DNA of 28,352 nucleotides from CAJXJP01 sp034111025 (GCA_034111025.1 JAWUYB010000029.1:1-28352); one strand, 5' to 3'; shown: positions 7,716 through 17,465, numbered from the stretch's first letter. A program made the numbers and translations. Notes: a model not told the origin generated them from the sequence alone.

Positions 7716-10022
7716 TTATTTCATATTTACAGTATCATATTTCTTACCAGACTCTAAATCAGTTGTCATCATTTTATTATCTGAAATAGATATTGCAGTA
7801 TTACCTATCCATAAAGCTCTTTTTACATAATCATTTCTATAATTGTATGATTTATTAGCCTTATAAGTTCAGATATTACTCTCAGCAAAACAATATTCAG
7901 GAACATATGAATATGTTTTAGATGAACAATACTCTGTCCCATCTAATAATAGTTTACAACTTGATTCTTCTTGCTTTTGTGAATATTTAGCACATTCATC
8001 AGTTCTTTGTTTTTCTATATCTGAAAAATCTATATGTGTAACTCTATATTTTTCTGAAATTCAAGTATCTTTATCAATTTCAAATGCAAATAATCCTTGA
8101 TAAAAATCTATTCTTTTATAATAATCTTCAGAAGAATTTACATAGAGTTGTGCAGGTAATAATAATCTATTTTTAGCTGCGTTCCACATGAACATTCTAG
8201 GATTATTTAATGCCTCTGAATAACTTCCATTCCCTCACAGAGTTTTTGTATACTTTTGAGATACATAGATATCTCATAAATTTTCTTGGAAGTTTCATTC
8301 AGAATCTTCTTCTACTTTTTCAGCAGGCTTTCTATCATAATCAATTTCATATAAATCAATCTTTAAACCATCATTTATAGTACCTCCCCATTTATTTGTT
8401 GAAGTATTATATCATAGTCCAATAATATGATTTTCATCATAAGGATGTAGATATGTTGAGTAACCTGGTATTTTTAGTTCTCCCATTACTTTTGGTTGAT
8501 TTGTAGACATATCAACAACGTAGAATGGATCAATTTGCTTAAATGTAACTAAAAATAATTTATCTCATATAAAACGAGAACTTTTGAAGTTTTCTGTTTT
8601 TCATAATCATCATAGACTACCTAGTAGTTTTAACTCTTCATCTAAAACGTATACACCTGTTTCTCTTTCAGGATATGATTTTTGTGTAATGATTCTAAAA
8701 TTTCAATCATATTCATCCATAGAATATTGAGTCAAAGGTTGACCTGGTATTATAGTTGAATCTTGATATGTTAGATTATTTTTATCTACATTAATTTTAT
8801 GTATTAATGTATTTTCTCATCTCGAATAATATGGCATCATACAGAAAGCTCCTCTTGGACAAGAGAAATCATTATTTTGGTACATATATGATGTAAGGTA
8901 TAAGTTATCTTGACTCATAAATATTTCTGCATTATTTCATGCAATTACATCTGTAGTTACTTTTTCTTCTACATCATTTATATTAATCACTGAAATTACA
9001 TTATATGATGGAGAAAAATCAAATTTTTTCATAGTATCTTTTCATGGGAGTGCATATGAAATTTCATCACAATCTACAGTTTTTCCTACTGTAAATTCAT
9101 AAGGATATTTTTTATCCTTAATTTTTAGATTTTGTTTATCAGAATCTGTAGTTTTTGTTAATTCAATAGCTTTTGGAATAATGTCATTTGCAGAGAATTT
9201 TATATCTCATTCATGTTTAAATGAATAATATGGAATATCGAAAGAGTTATTTGAAAGAACATATAAATAATCTCATATTTTTCTAGATTTTCTAAAATTT
9301 CATTCTGATGCATATAATTTAATTAATTTAGGATCACTTATTTCCGTAGTATCAAAAACTATAGTATACGTTTTTTGACTTCTATTATACCAATAGTTAT
9401 TTTTATAATTTGATTGAGAATATCCTCATGAAACAATAGTTAATCTATTATCATCTATATATAATACTGGTGAATAAAAATTATCTGGAACTTTTATTTT
9501 TTTTACAATATCTAAATCTTCTTTCTCAGAAGCATTTACTATATAAACATATTTATCTTTTGAGTTGTAATAATAAATATATTTTCCATCTGTTTTAACG
9601 ATATCCGATTCATCAACTCATTTGACTTGAGTATTAGTTTGAGAGAAATCACTACTAGCTCATGCTGTGCTACTCGTTGATTTTACAGAAATTCAGTCTG
9701 AAACACTATCATCCATAGCTATAGATTCTGAAAACTCCATTTCCATAATTACATCTCCTCAACCTTTGCGGTAATAGTTAGAATATTGTGGTCTGTTTTT
9801 CCAATTTTCTTCCCAATAATCTTTTACATACTCTCACATTACGTCTCCCATATCTTTACATGAATCAAATGTTTTTAATGAAAAATCTATATCTAACTCT
9901 TGGGTATTTTCTTTATTGAGTTCTTGTTCAATAGAAGTATCTACTCATACTGCAAATGAAATGTTCATGGTACAAAATGATAACACTACTCAAGATAAAA
10001 TCTTGATATATTTTGATTTCAT
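7716..10022 (-). CDS. Secreted protein with beta-propeller domain (COG4880 / Beta_propel family)
   Basis: 768 residues. A signal peptide (about residues 1-26: K-S-K-Y-I-K then a hydrophobic stretch ending F-A) sends it out of the cytoplasm. Residues 127-152 contain T-N-T-Q-V-K-G-V-D-E-S-D-I-V-K-T-D-G-K-Y, the signature of the COG4880 secreted beta-propeller family. Residues 514-540 have K-I-P-G-Y-S-T-Y-L-H-P then E-N-H-I-I-G-L-G, another family hallmark. The rest is beta-rich, Tyr/Asn-rich repeats. Family function is not established; a surface binding or sensing role is plausible. It is the last gene of a sigma/anti-sigma operon, 47 bp after the anti-sigma-like gene, which suggests it is the effector or the sensed partner. 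Ends at the terminator 7608-7648. Confidence 0.85.
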
Positions 10023-10069
10023 AATCTAATTATTAATTTTAAAGTATATAATATAGAACGATAATAGAA

Positions 10070-10915
10070 CTAATTCGTGACATTTATTAATTCAAAACAC
10101 TTATTTTTTTGATAATCACTTTCATCACAGTTTTTATCTTCCAATATACAAGATCTGTCTCGATTTTCTAATATTTTTATAAATCAGTTATATTTTCAAC
10201 ATAAATCAAAGAATAAATCTATGAGTTCCTCTTCATTTCCCATACTTATTATTCACATTGATTCCATATTTTCAGATTCACTCAGATAATCACTGAGACT
10301 AGAATCTTCCATTATGCTATCCAATCAAAACATCATAGGTATTGATTCTTCTAGTATATCTTCAGGAATATCATCATATTTAATACTCTTTGATTCAATA
10401 GCATTTCATTTTAGAGATTGTTGATTTATATCACTAGGTCGAGATCATCTAGACATTTTCATTAAACCTACTGGTTCAGTATATATTTCAATTGATTCAG
10501 GATTATTCTCCAACATTCTATCATCATCCATATCAGATAACATCATCATTTCTGCTTGAGCAATATTTTCTGATTCTTCTTGAAACAATTGCATTGATTC
10601 AGTATTCCCTGATTCTATATGAGTTTTAGTTTTAAAGTCTTCTGAGAAGTATACAAATCAAAATACTGCAAATCAAAAACTAAGAACTGGTACGAAATAT
10701 TTTAAAAATCAGAATATGCCATTAGATTGTTGAGGATTATATTGAGAAATTGTACCTAAACGTTCTTTTAGTGATACTTTATAATCAGTATCAGCTACTA
10801 TATCAGGATTGACTCGTTTCATAAGAGTTATAACTTCCAGAATATCTATTTTAGATTTTTTTAATTCAGGATGTTCTTTCAGTAACTCTTCATATAATTG
10901 TTTTTCTGAGTTCAT
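10070..10915 (-). CDS. Membrane anti-sigma-factor-like protein
   Basis: 281 residues. The cytoplasmic N-terminus (1-68, charged, helical, MNSEKQLYEELLKEHPELKK) is followed by one membrane segment (about 70-92) and a roughly 190-residue outside domain. This topology, with the gene three bases after an ECF sigma gene, is typical of anti-sigma factors, but I see no zinc-binding HxxxCxxC motif, so the call rests on context. The outside part is unusually acidic and Met-rich (about 14 Met, including A-E-M-M-M-L-S-D-M-D-D-D-R-M), with four Cys near the C-terminus. Stop is TAG. Ligand or partner unknown; the next gene, the secreted beta-propeller protein, is a candidate. Confidence 0.7.
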
Positions 10916-10918
10916 AAT

Positions 10919-11473
10919 CTAAAATAAAAGAATAATTAATAGGAATAATATAAAATTAGCTTGAATATTTTTCAGAGATCGAGAAACAATTTTTTTACAA
11001 CTATCTAAACTCTTTCATGTTATTTCTGAGATTTCTTTATAACTGAGGTCTTCCCAAATACGTAGTATAACAATTTCTTTTTGATCAGCTTTTAAGGTAT
11101 CTAAAAATACTTTTATTTTATTGATCTTATCTTTATTATCTACTTCTTCAGAAAAATTATGATGAGTTCATAAATTGAAGCAATCTTCAATATCTGTTTC
11201 ATTTTTTTGTGTCCTATAAAAATCTATAACCTTGTTATTTGCAATAGTATAAATCCAAGCCTTAAAACTTGAATCTTCTTCGTGACTTTTAAATCATGAA
11301 ATAGAACTCATAGCTTTATAGAAAACTTCGCTAGATATATCCTCTGCAACTTCTTGGTTAGAGGTCTTTAAATATATAAATTTATAAATCCTATCTATAT
11401 ATCTATCATACAATTCTCAAAACATTCCAAGATTTCACTCTTGGCACTGGATAACTAATTCTTTATCTTCCAT
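10919..11473 (-). CDS. ECF-type RNA polymerase sigma factor with hydrophobic C-terminal tail
   Basis: 184 residues. Region 2: E-L-Y-D-R-Y-I-D-R-I-Y-K-F-I-Y then A-E-D-I-S-S-E-V-F-Y-K-A, and A-W-I-Y-T-I-A-N-N-K-V-I-D-F-Y-R. Region 4: L-K-A-D-Q-K-E-I-V-I-L-R then D-L-S-Y-K-E-I-S-E-I-T-G-K-S (helix-turn-helix). These are standard ECF sigma-70 features. Unusually, region 4 is followed by the hydrophobic tail A-N-F-I-L-F-L-L-I-I-L-L-F, which could hold the C-terminus at the membrane or at its regulator. First gene of a three-gene operon; its TAG stop is three bases before the anti-sigma-like gene, suggesting translational coupling. It should direct polymerase to an extracytoplasmic-stress regulon, possibly including its own promoter. 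Confidence 0.9.
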
Positions 11474-11516
11474 ACTTGTTATAACGAAAGGAAATAAAAA
11501 AAGTGACAAAAAAATA

Positions 11517-11552
11517 CTATTACAATAGTAATAATATTTTTTTTGAAATCAA
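11517..11552 (-). promoter_or_regulatory. Promoter and inverted repeat before the sigma-factor operon
   Basis: Minus strand TTGATT (11552-11547), 16 bp, TACTAT (11530-11525), about 50 bp before the start codon. A 14-bp inverted repeat, ACTATT-AC-AATAGT (11517-11530), covers the -10 box and may be an operator. I could not identify an ECF-type promoter with confidence. Confidence 0.4.
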
Positions 11553-11558
11553 AAGATT

Positions 11559-11574
11559 AAAGAGGAGTCTCTTT
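11559..11574 (-). terminator. Weak terminator after rlmH
   Basis: Stem AAAGAG/CTCTTT with a 4-base loop, followed on the minus strand by a T-rich stretch, 42 bp past the rlmH stop. Short and only moderately convincing. Confidence 0.4.
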
Positions 11575-11615
11575 GCTATATATTTTAAATATCCTGTAAT
11601 CAATAAATTAATATG

Positions 11616-12068
11616 TTATTTATGATAACTTGTTCATTTTTTAATCATTCAAACTCTATAAATTTGTTCAATCAAAACAAGTATTGCTAAACTATGTGGT
11701 AATACCATTTTTCATAAATTAATTTCCATATCTACATGAGATTTTAATTGAGAATAATCTATTCATAATGCTCATCATATAATAAAAATAATATTTTTAT
11801 GAATTTGTTTTTTTCACTCTATAAATTCATAAAATTCTTCAGTTGAAAAATTTTTTCCATTAGGATTCAAGACAATTTTTATACCATTTTCTTTATCTAA
11901 TTTTTGAATAAGTAGATCTGTTTCTTTAGATATGATTTGTTCATCAGAACCATTTTTTTCAGGTTTCAATTTAATTATTTCACAGTCTTTTCCAAGTCTT
12001 TTTTCATACTCTTTAATAGCAGTATCAAAATGTTTAAATGAATCTACCAGAGTTAATATTTTTATCAT
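11616..12068 (-). CDS. rlmH: 23S rRNA (pseudouridine-1915-N3)-methyltransferase RlmH
   Basis: A 150-residue SPOUT-class methyltransferase that methylates pseudouridine 1915 in helix 69 of 23S rRNA, using S-adenosylmethionine. Seen: N-terminal MIKILTLVDSF, central I-V-L-N-P-N-G-K-x-F-S-T-E-E-F, then I-F-I-I-G-G-A-L-G-I (SAM-binding knot loop) and the C-terminal K-M-V-L-P-H-S-L-A-x-x-x-L-I-E-Q-I-Y-R with terminal S-Y-H-K, all RlmH hallmarks. Length is close to the family's roughly 155. The two Gly of IGGALG and others are TGA, so the standard code truncates it at residue 84. Its ATG overlaps the stop of the upstream gene (ATGATAA), indicating coupled translation in the proS operon. Confidence 0.93.
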
Positions 12069-12739
12069 AATTTATATTGAATTAATTCATTAGTGCATTC
12101 ATAAAAATCTTGAAAATCATAATCGATATAATGAGTAACACATTTTGCTATATCTACAGGACAGATATTGTTTTCTAATACACTAGAGATATCTTTTCAT
12201 AAAAATCATTTTTTCCATGCAAATACTAAAGTATGTTTTTCTAATTCTTCTAACTGAGAAAAATCTTTTTCTCATCAACAAAACTTATCATAAACATCTA
12301 ATGCATTCTCTAATAGTTTTAAAATTACCTCTGAATTTTCATATTGAGTTCCTTTATCAATTCAATATTTAGTAATATTTTGATTTCAAACAAAAGAAAT
12401 AATTTGAGCAACCTGATATGGCACTCCTTTTTGATTCATTATATAAACATCCATATCTAATCATTTATAACTTTTAGCATCAGATATCATATATTCTTCA
12501 ATAATTCTTTGATTTTCTATTGAAGGAAAAGCCTTAGCTCTTTCAAAATCTATATCTCTTTCAGTAGTAAAATTAATTTTATGAACTTGAGTTTGCACAG
12601 AAAATATAGTATTATATACTTCTTGACGGCTATTTTCCTTATCTTCTTCTGATTTCCACCATGATGGTTTTTCTCATATTTTCGGTTTTTTCAATCATCT
12701 TGACCTTGCTAACACAGCCATTCTTTCTAAATAACCCAT
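12062..12739 (-). CDS. Protein of unknown function between proS and rlmH
   Basis: 225 residues, not recognised. A basic N-terminus (MGYLERMAVLARSRGLKKPK) is followed by a charged, mostly helical, Glu/Lys/Tyr-rich sequence without signal peptide or membrane segment, so probably cytoplasmic. A run of aromatic and Cys residues appears late (D-K-F-C-G-G, N-I-C-P-V-D-I-A-K-C-V-T-H-Y-I-D-Y). Eight or more Gly are TGA. It starts 57 bp after proS and its TAA overlaps the rlmH start, so it is co-transcribed with two translation genes and may be linked to tRNA or ribosome function, an inference from context only. Confidence 0.75.
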
Positions 12740-12796
12740 ACGTACAAATTAATAAATATATTTTAATGTTTATACTACATTTTCATAAATAATCAA

Positions 12797-14023
12797 TTAT
12801 AATTTTACTATTACTGATTCTTGACCTCTTACAGTTAATTCATACCCTCCTTGTTCTAGTGTTTTTGGTGTAATAGCAATTCTATTTTTAATTCAAAATA
12901 ATTCACAATCTCCTGCTTTTTGACCGAAACCTAATTTTCTTCCTTTTCTGTCATCAACAATAACTGTTGACCCTTGAGATTCTAATTTTTCAGCCAATTG
13001 ATATGCTGTTTCCATATTATTATCTCACATAACTATAATATAGTGACTTGCTGGAGCAATAGAATCTGGCCAAGCTATACCTTTTTCTGTCATACAATAT
13101 TCAGCAATAACTCACATAAGTCTAGATATACCTATTCCATAACACCCCATAATAACTTCTTGAGTTTTATTATTTTCATCAGCCATTTTTAAACCAAATG
13201 CATTTGAAAATTTTGTTTCTAAAGGGAAAATATTCCCTACTTCTGAAGCTTTTATTACTTTATGATTTGATAATGAACATCCTGTACAAGAAAAGCCTGA
13301 TTCAACATCTACTACCTCTTCATTATGAGCAACTCAACAGTCTTCACAAACGTATATTTTATCTTCTCAGATTGAGATAGCTACTTGAAATTCATGAGAA
13401 TATTTTTCTGTAAAATCTCATCCATCAGCTACAGCCATGTATGTCACATCTGCAAGACCTAATTTTTTAAAAATATTCATGTATACTTCTTGCATACCTT
13501 TATAGTATTCATCAAATTCAGTCCCATCTATATGAAATGAGTATGCATCTTTCATTAAAAATTCTCTTCCTCTTAATATTCCTGACTTAGCTCTTTTTTC
13601 ATTTCTAAATTTATTTTGGATTTGGAATACACATTTTCCAGCATCTTTATATGATTCTATAAATTCATTCATAAGTGGAGTTACCACTTCTTCATGAGTT
13701 GGGTTCAGAGCATATTCTTTTCCATCAGTTGCTGGAACTTTGAATAATACATCTACTTTATCCCATCTTCATGTTTTCTCCCAAAGATCTCTCGGAGATA
13801 AAGCTGAAAGTAATACTTCATTAGCTCCATAATTATTCATTTCATCTCTCACTACATTTTCAATATTTCTTAAAACTCTTAATCCTAGAGTTGTATAGTT
13901 ATATACTCCTGCCATAGTTTGCCTAATGAAACCTGCTTGTAACAATATAGACGTTGATACATTATCACTCACAACTGGTCTTGTTTTTAGTGTTTTAAAT
14001 GCAAATTTATCTAATTTTAACAT
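12797..14023 (-). CDS. proS: Prolyl-tRNA synthetase, compact form without the large editing insertion
   Basis: Class II synthetase charging tRNA-Pro. Order: N-terminal catalytic start (LLQAGFIRQTMAGVYNYTTLG), A-L-N-P-T-H-E-E near residue 110, motif 2 K-F-R-N-E-K-R-A-K-S-G-I-L-R-G-R-E-F and F-L-M-K-D-A-Y-S-F-H (about 138-168), a short Cys-rich segment (C-E-D-C near 226 and C-T-G-C near 246, possibly a zinc site), motif 3 M-G-C-Y-G-I-G-I-S-R-L-M near 290, then the anticodon-binding domain ending V-K-L. With 408 residues against about 570 for typical bacterial ProRS, the roughly 180-residue INS editing domain is missing. First gene of the operon with the unknown gene and rlmH, behind a structured leader. 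Confidence 0.95.
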
Positions 14024-14057
14024 AATCTTTTTTTTAATAATTAATTTTTATTTATAC

Positions 14058-14087
14058 AAAAAGCTCCCTAAATACATAGAGAGCTTT
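14058..14087 (-). terminator. Leader terminator of proS (attenuator)
   Basis: Minus-strand stem AAAGCTCTCTA/TAGGGAGCTTT (11 pairs, one G-U), a 6-base loop, then a T run, 34 bp before the proS ATG. There is no gene between the upstream promoter and this hairpin except the leader peptide. It therefore ends the leader transcript rather than another gene. Confidence 0.7.
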
Positions 14088-14121
14088 AAATTATAATCTA
14101 TTCTTACAACCTAAAATCTCC

Positions 14122-14172
14122 CTAAGATTTAGGCTTTAGGGGTTGCAGGCTGATAGAAAATAATAATTTCAT
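14122..14172 (-). CDS. Putative proS leader peptide with two Pro codons
   Basis: A 16-codon frame MKLLFSISLQPLKPKS ending in TAG, inside the proS leader. Pro codons are CCC (codon 11) and CCT (codon 14). The TAG stop overlaps TTAGGGAG, a sequence repeated in the 3' arm of the terminator at 14058-14087, so it can pair with that terminator's 5' arm CTCTCTA. This is the arrangement of peptide-dependent attenuators: a ribosome stalled at Pro codons leaves TTAGGGAG free to block the terminator, while one reaching the stop covers it. No clear ribosome binding site is visible, but many genes here lack one. Confidence 0.5.
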   Translation of the reverse strand: MKLLFSISLQPLKPKS

Positions 14173-14202
14173 AGTTTTTATATGAATATATAATTCACTA
14201 TT

Positions 14203-14230
14203 AGAATATAGATTACAAAGAAAAAGTCAA
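14203..14230 (-). promoter_or_regulatory. Promoter of the proS leader and operon
   Basis: Minus strand TTGACT (14230-14225), 16 bp, TATTCT (14208-14203). Transcription would start near 14196, giving a leader of about 170 nt before proS. Confidence 0.6.
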
Positions 14231-14276
14231 AAAAAATATTTCACATAATTTGTAAAATATTTTTTATGCTGCTTTA

Positions 14277-14492
14277 TTATAATAAAGCATGGAGACTTTG
14301 AAGTTTATCTTCATCATTAGCTGCTTTTAATTTGCGATATTCATTAATTTTTTCTGTGATTTTAGCTGGATTACTAGGCATAACTAAAATCATACCTAAA
14401 AAACTAGGTATTTTTTCAAGTTCACTAATTATCTCAGGATGCATTACTACTTCCTGATTAATAGATCATGTAGACTCTAAAATTTCTGACAT
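14277..14492 (-). CDS. Small protein of unknown function, 71 residues
   Basis: MSEILESTGSINQEVVMHPE at the start, then I-I-S-E-L-E-K-I-P-S-F-L-G-M-I-L-V-M-P-S-N-P and a charged C-terminal helix ending H-A-L-L. One TGA codon (Gly9). No signal peptide or membrane helix; not recognised. Coding is supported by amino-acid composition, a clean ATG-to-TAA frame and the lack of any competing frame. It lies upstream of the proS promoter on the same strand and diverges from the gene at 14623. Confidence 0.6.
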
Positions 14493-14499
14493 AATTTTT

Positions 14500-14527
14500 T
14501 TGAAATTTAATAATTCAATTATATAAT
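14500..14527 (+). promoter_or_regulatory. Promoter for the gene at 14623
   Basis: TTGAAA (14500-14505), 16 bp, TATAAT (14522-14527). It implies a leader of about 90 nt, ending in an A-rich tract and AAAGGG just before the ATG. Confidence 0.55.
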
Positions 14528-14622
14528 ATCATATTATGAAAAAAGTTACAAAAATTTTATTTATAATAAGAAATCCTTATAACCTTTGCAGTTGGAAAAT
14601 TTAAATAAAAAAAGGGTAAATT

Positions 14623-14976
14623 ATGTCAGCTACTGCTATTCTCTCTGAAGATATCGATATTAAACAAAATTTCAATAATTCATTTCAAATTAAACATAAT
14701 CTCATAATTCAAGATTTTATTATCTATTCTAAGATTTTTTCACAAGTGTATATTCAATATGTGATATTAAATATATTAAATCAAAAACAAGAAAAGGAAT
14801 TTGATAGGTTAGTAGTCTTAGAAAATTGGTTAGAGAATATTATTTCCCTACTAAAAATATGCTCAATTTTATGCAAAACTTCAGCTATTTCTTATTGAGT
14901 ACTTCATCTTTTGAGTTGAATTTCTATTCTTTGTCTTTCATATAATATCAGATGTATTCATTTTTTTTTAAAGTAA
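14623..14976 (+). CDS. Unknown small protein, 117 residues
   Basis: Starts MSATAILSEDIDIKQNFNNS, continues as an Ile/Asn/Gln-rich helical sequence (H-N-L-I-I-Q-D-F-I-I-Y-S-K-I-F) and ends with a hydrophobic, Cys-containing part (I-C-S-I-L-C-K-T-S-A, then L-S-G-I-S-I-L-C-L-S-Y). Two TGA codons near the C-terminus are read as Gly. A good purine-rich binding site (AAAAAAAGGG, 6 bases before ATG), a promoter at 14500-14527 and a terminator directly after the stop support a real single-gene unit. Not recognised; the composition is unusual and little else can be said. Confidence 0.55.
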
Positions 14977-14979
14977 AAG

Positions 14980-15022
14980 GATATATTAGTTTCATTTTAT
15001 TAGGACTAGTATATCTCTTTTT
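14980..15022 (+). terminator. Terminator after the 117-residue gene
   Basis: Stem GATATATTAGT/ACTAGTATATC (one mismatch), a 14-base loop, then TCTTTTTAT. It begins 4 bp past the stop codon. A 48-codon-scale frame overlapping it (from 14952) is therefore not called. Confidence 0.65.
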
Positions 15023-15045
15023 ATCATTTTCTAATAATTGCGTTT
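15015..15045 (+). repeat. 31-bp dispersed repeat, copy 1
   Basis: Matches 20186-20216 at 29 of 31 positions. It begins in the T tract of a terminator and continues with ATTTTCYAATAATTGCGTTT. Function unknown. Confidence 0.7.
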
Positions 15046-15188
15046 GGGTATTGAATTCAGGAATTAAGTCTAATCAATATTATAAAGATAAATATATATT
15101 CATTTAGTAAAAAAATTTAGCTTCATAATTTGTTTTATAACCCCATATGTGTTAATCTATAAGAAAGATACATTTAAAATAAAAACAA

Positions 15189-17270
15189 ATGGTCAAACAA
15201 TTTAAAATTTTCTACATTATAACAATAATTATACTAATTTGACTCGGGAGAGTTATGTGAATTAGTAGAGTTCTTGCAGAAAGTCCAATATCTCCAAGTC
15301 TGTGAACTGCAGAGAGTTTTGGTATTCTTGCTGGCACATATTCAAATGGGGCATCTTCAGCTACTATTACTTGAGATATAGGTTATTTAGTAGCTCCTGG
15401 AGTAGCTCCAACTAGTACAAATCCTCCTCACGTAAATGATAGTACATACAATTCAGCTGGTATTGATCAAACCACAGCATTAAATTCATTAAATAATCAA
15501 GCTTGTACATTTACATTTCCAGCTGGAGCAATTGAGCTCTCTACATATAATGTAGGTATAGGTATAGGTATATATCCTCCTGGTATTTATTGTATATCAG
15601 CGGCAGCAGCTATCACAGCTGGAATCACACTTAGTGGTGACTGAACATATATTTTTAGAATATCTGGAGCTCTCACAACCGCGGCAAGTACGAACGTAAT
15701 CTTATCCAATGGTGCTTTAGCTAAAAATGTTTGGTGGACTCCCTCATGATCTATATCTCTTTGAGCAAGTTCTAATTTTATTGGAAATGCTTTTAGTGAT
15801 TCTGTTACACTGGGTGCTTCTGTATCCTTAATTTGAAGAGCTATAAGTTTTAATTGAACTATTACTACAGGTGCAGGTTCTATCATTACTATACCTACAT
15901 ATACTCCTCCTACTTCTAATACAGGGACCTGAATAGTACAACTGGAAACAGCGAAAACATTTTCTATCCTATCTAATGCATATGTTAATTGAGTAACCTC
16001 CACTATTATTAATTGAAATATTGGTTATCTAACACCTCCTGGAGTAACTCCAACTAGCTTCAATCTTCCCCATGTAAATGATCAAATGTATGATTCTGCA
16101 GGTATAGATCAAAATTTAACTCTCAATTCATTAAATAATCTAGGTTGTACATATACATTTCCAGCAGGTGCAATTGAACTTTCTACATATAATGTAGGTA
16201 TGGGTATAGGTATTTATCCTCCTGGTGTTTATTGTATTTCTGCTGCAGCATCTATAACAACAGGGGTTACATTTAGTGGTAGTTGATCATATGTTTTTAA
16301 AATAACTGGAGCATTGACAACTGCAGCGAGTACTAATATCATATTATCTAATGATGTTTCTGCAGGTAATATTTGGTGGGTCCCTTCATGAGCGGTATCA
16401 CTTGGTGCAAATTCTGATTTTATTTGAACAGCTTTTAGTGACTCAATTACAATTGGTGCTTCTGTATTATGGACATGAAGAGCCATAGCTTTTGACTGAA
16501 CGGTTACTACAGGTGCAGATTCTATTATTACTGTAGATCTATTCGTAATAGCTCCAGATATAACCAGTATAAATTTTGCTAGCTGAGCATTATTACCTTG
16601 ATGAATACATAATTTAGTTATTAATTATTATGATGCAGGGTTTTGAATAAATACTTCTTCTGATATAATGTCTTTATATAAATGGAATTGAACATCCTGG
16701 TGAAATGATATATCTGGAATATGATTAAATATGTGATCAAAAATTATAACAAACTCAGGGGCCACTTACCCCACGAATAATCTCCTATTTTGAAAATATA
16801 AATATAATTTTACTATATCTGACAATCCAACAAATTCATCCTCAATATGAAGTATATTTTATATAGATGCTCCTGAAATCACTGTCAGTACTTGAAATCT
16901 TGATATTGGTAACCTCTCTTCAACTGAAGAAAAGTTTTCTGAATGAGAAATTACTATTACCGTAAAAACAGTTGGAGCTTGATTTGATTTAATATTAAAA
17001 AAATCACAATTAATGCAAAATATAAATTGAGATTCTATGACTAATTGGAACTGAAGTAAATGAGTGTGATATGATACATTCCCATATTCAAATACAATTA
17101 ATAAAATAAATATTTATGAAATATTAGCAAATGAATGACTAAGTGTTAATATTAATTGAAATAAAAATATTTATACTTATAAGTTAAAAATGTGAAGTTT
17201 TATAGATACTGAACAAGCTGCCGGAATTTATCAAACTACTGTTGATTTTTGAATTGATTTAAATTACTAA
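15189..17270 (+). CDS. Secreted protein with two DUF3494 (ice-binding-like) domains
   Basis: 693 residues. An N-terminal hydrophobic segment (about 7-30) acts as signal or anchor. Two DUF3494-type domains follow (about 38-250 and 255-450), each with the pattern A-E/K-S/T-F-x-I-L, I-x-G-D/N-I-G-Y, L-N-x-L-N-N-x-x-C-T, F-P-A-G-A-I-E-L-S-T-Y-N-V-G, Y-P-P-G-x-Y-C-I-S-A-A-A, Y-x-F-x-I-x-G-A-L-T-T-A-A-S-T-N and N-x-x-W-W-x-P-S-G. The copies are similar at the DNA level too, so the duplication is fairly recent. The last 240 residues are beta-rich and not recognised (D-I-G-N-L-S-S-T near 580; terminal D-F-G-I-D-L-N-Y). DUF3494 is a beta-helix fold known from ice-binding proteins, but many members are adhesins or unknown. 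Dozens of Gly are TGA. Convergent with the prepilin gene. Confidence 0.85.
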
Positions 17271-17434
17271 TAAAAATATGAAAAAATAATATCTTATGAC
17301 TTATTTTACTCCAGTATCAATAAATGTAATCTAGCAGAATCAAGTTTACGTTTATTTTCAAAGAAATCCCTTATTCATACGGAAATAATTAGAAAATATC
17401 TCTGAAAAATAATTTATATTATTTTTTAATAATA

Positions 17435-17462
17435 AAAAAATAGCTTCAAATCGCTATTTTTT
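17435..17462. terminator. Bidirectional terminator
   Basis: Stem AAAAAATAGC/GCTATTTTTT with an 8-base loop, between the convergent DUF3494 gene (plus) and prepilin gene (minus). The 164 bp between the DUF3494 stop and this stem hold nothing I can identify. Confidence 0.8.
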
Positions 17463-17465
17463 CAA

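Noticed and set aside
12998..13380. Two plus-strand frames opposite proS
   Set aside because: ProRS on the minus strand is unambiguous through this region.
14095..14172. tRNA or T-box in the proS leader
   Set aside because: No acceptor stem/T-loop geometry and no T-box consensus; the leader peptide plus competing stems explains it better.
14952..15107. 51-codon hydrophobic frame overlapping the end of the 117-residue gene
   Set aside because: Overlaps a terminator and a coding gene, no ribosome binding site.
15587..16486. Minus-strand frames (138 and 85 codons) opposite the first DUF3494 gene
   Set aside because: They repeat with the domain duplication and only mirror the sense repeats; no start signals.
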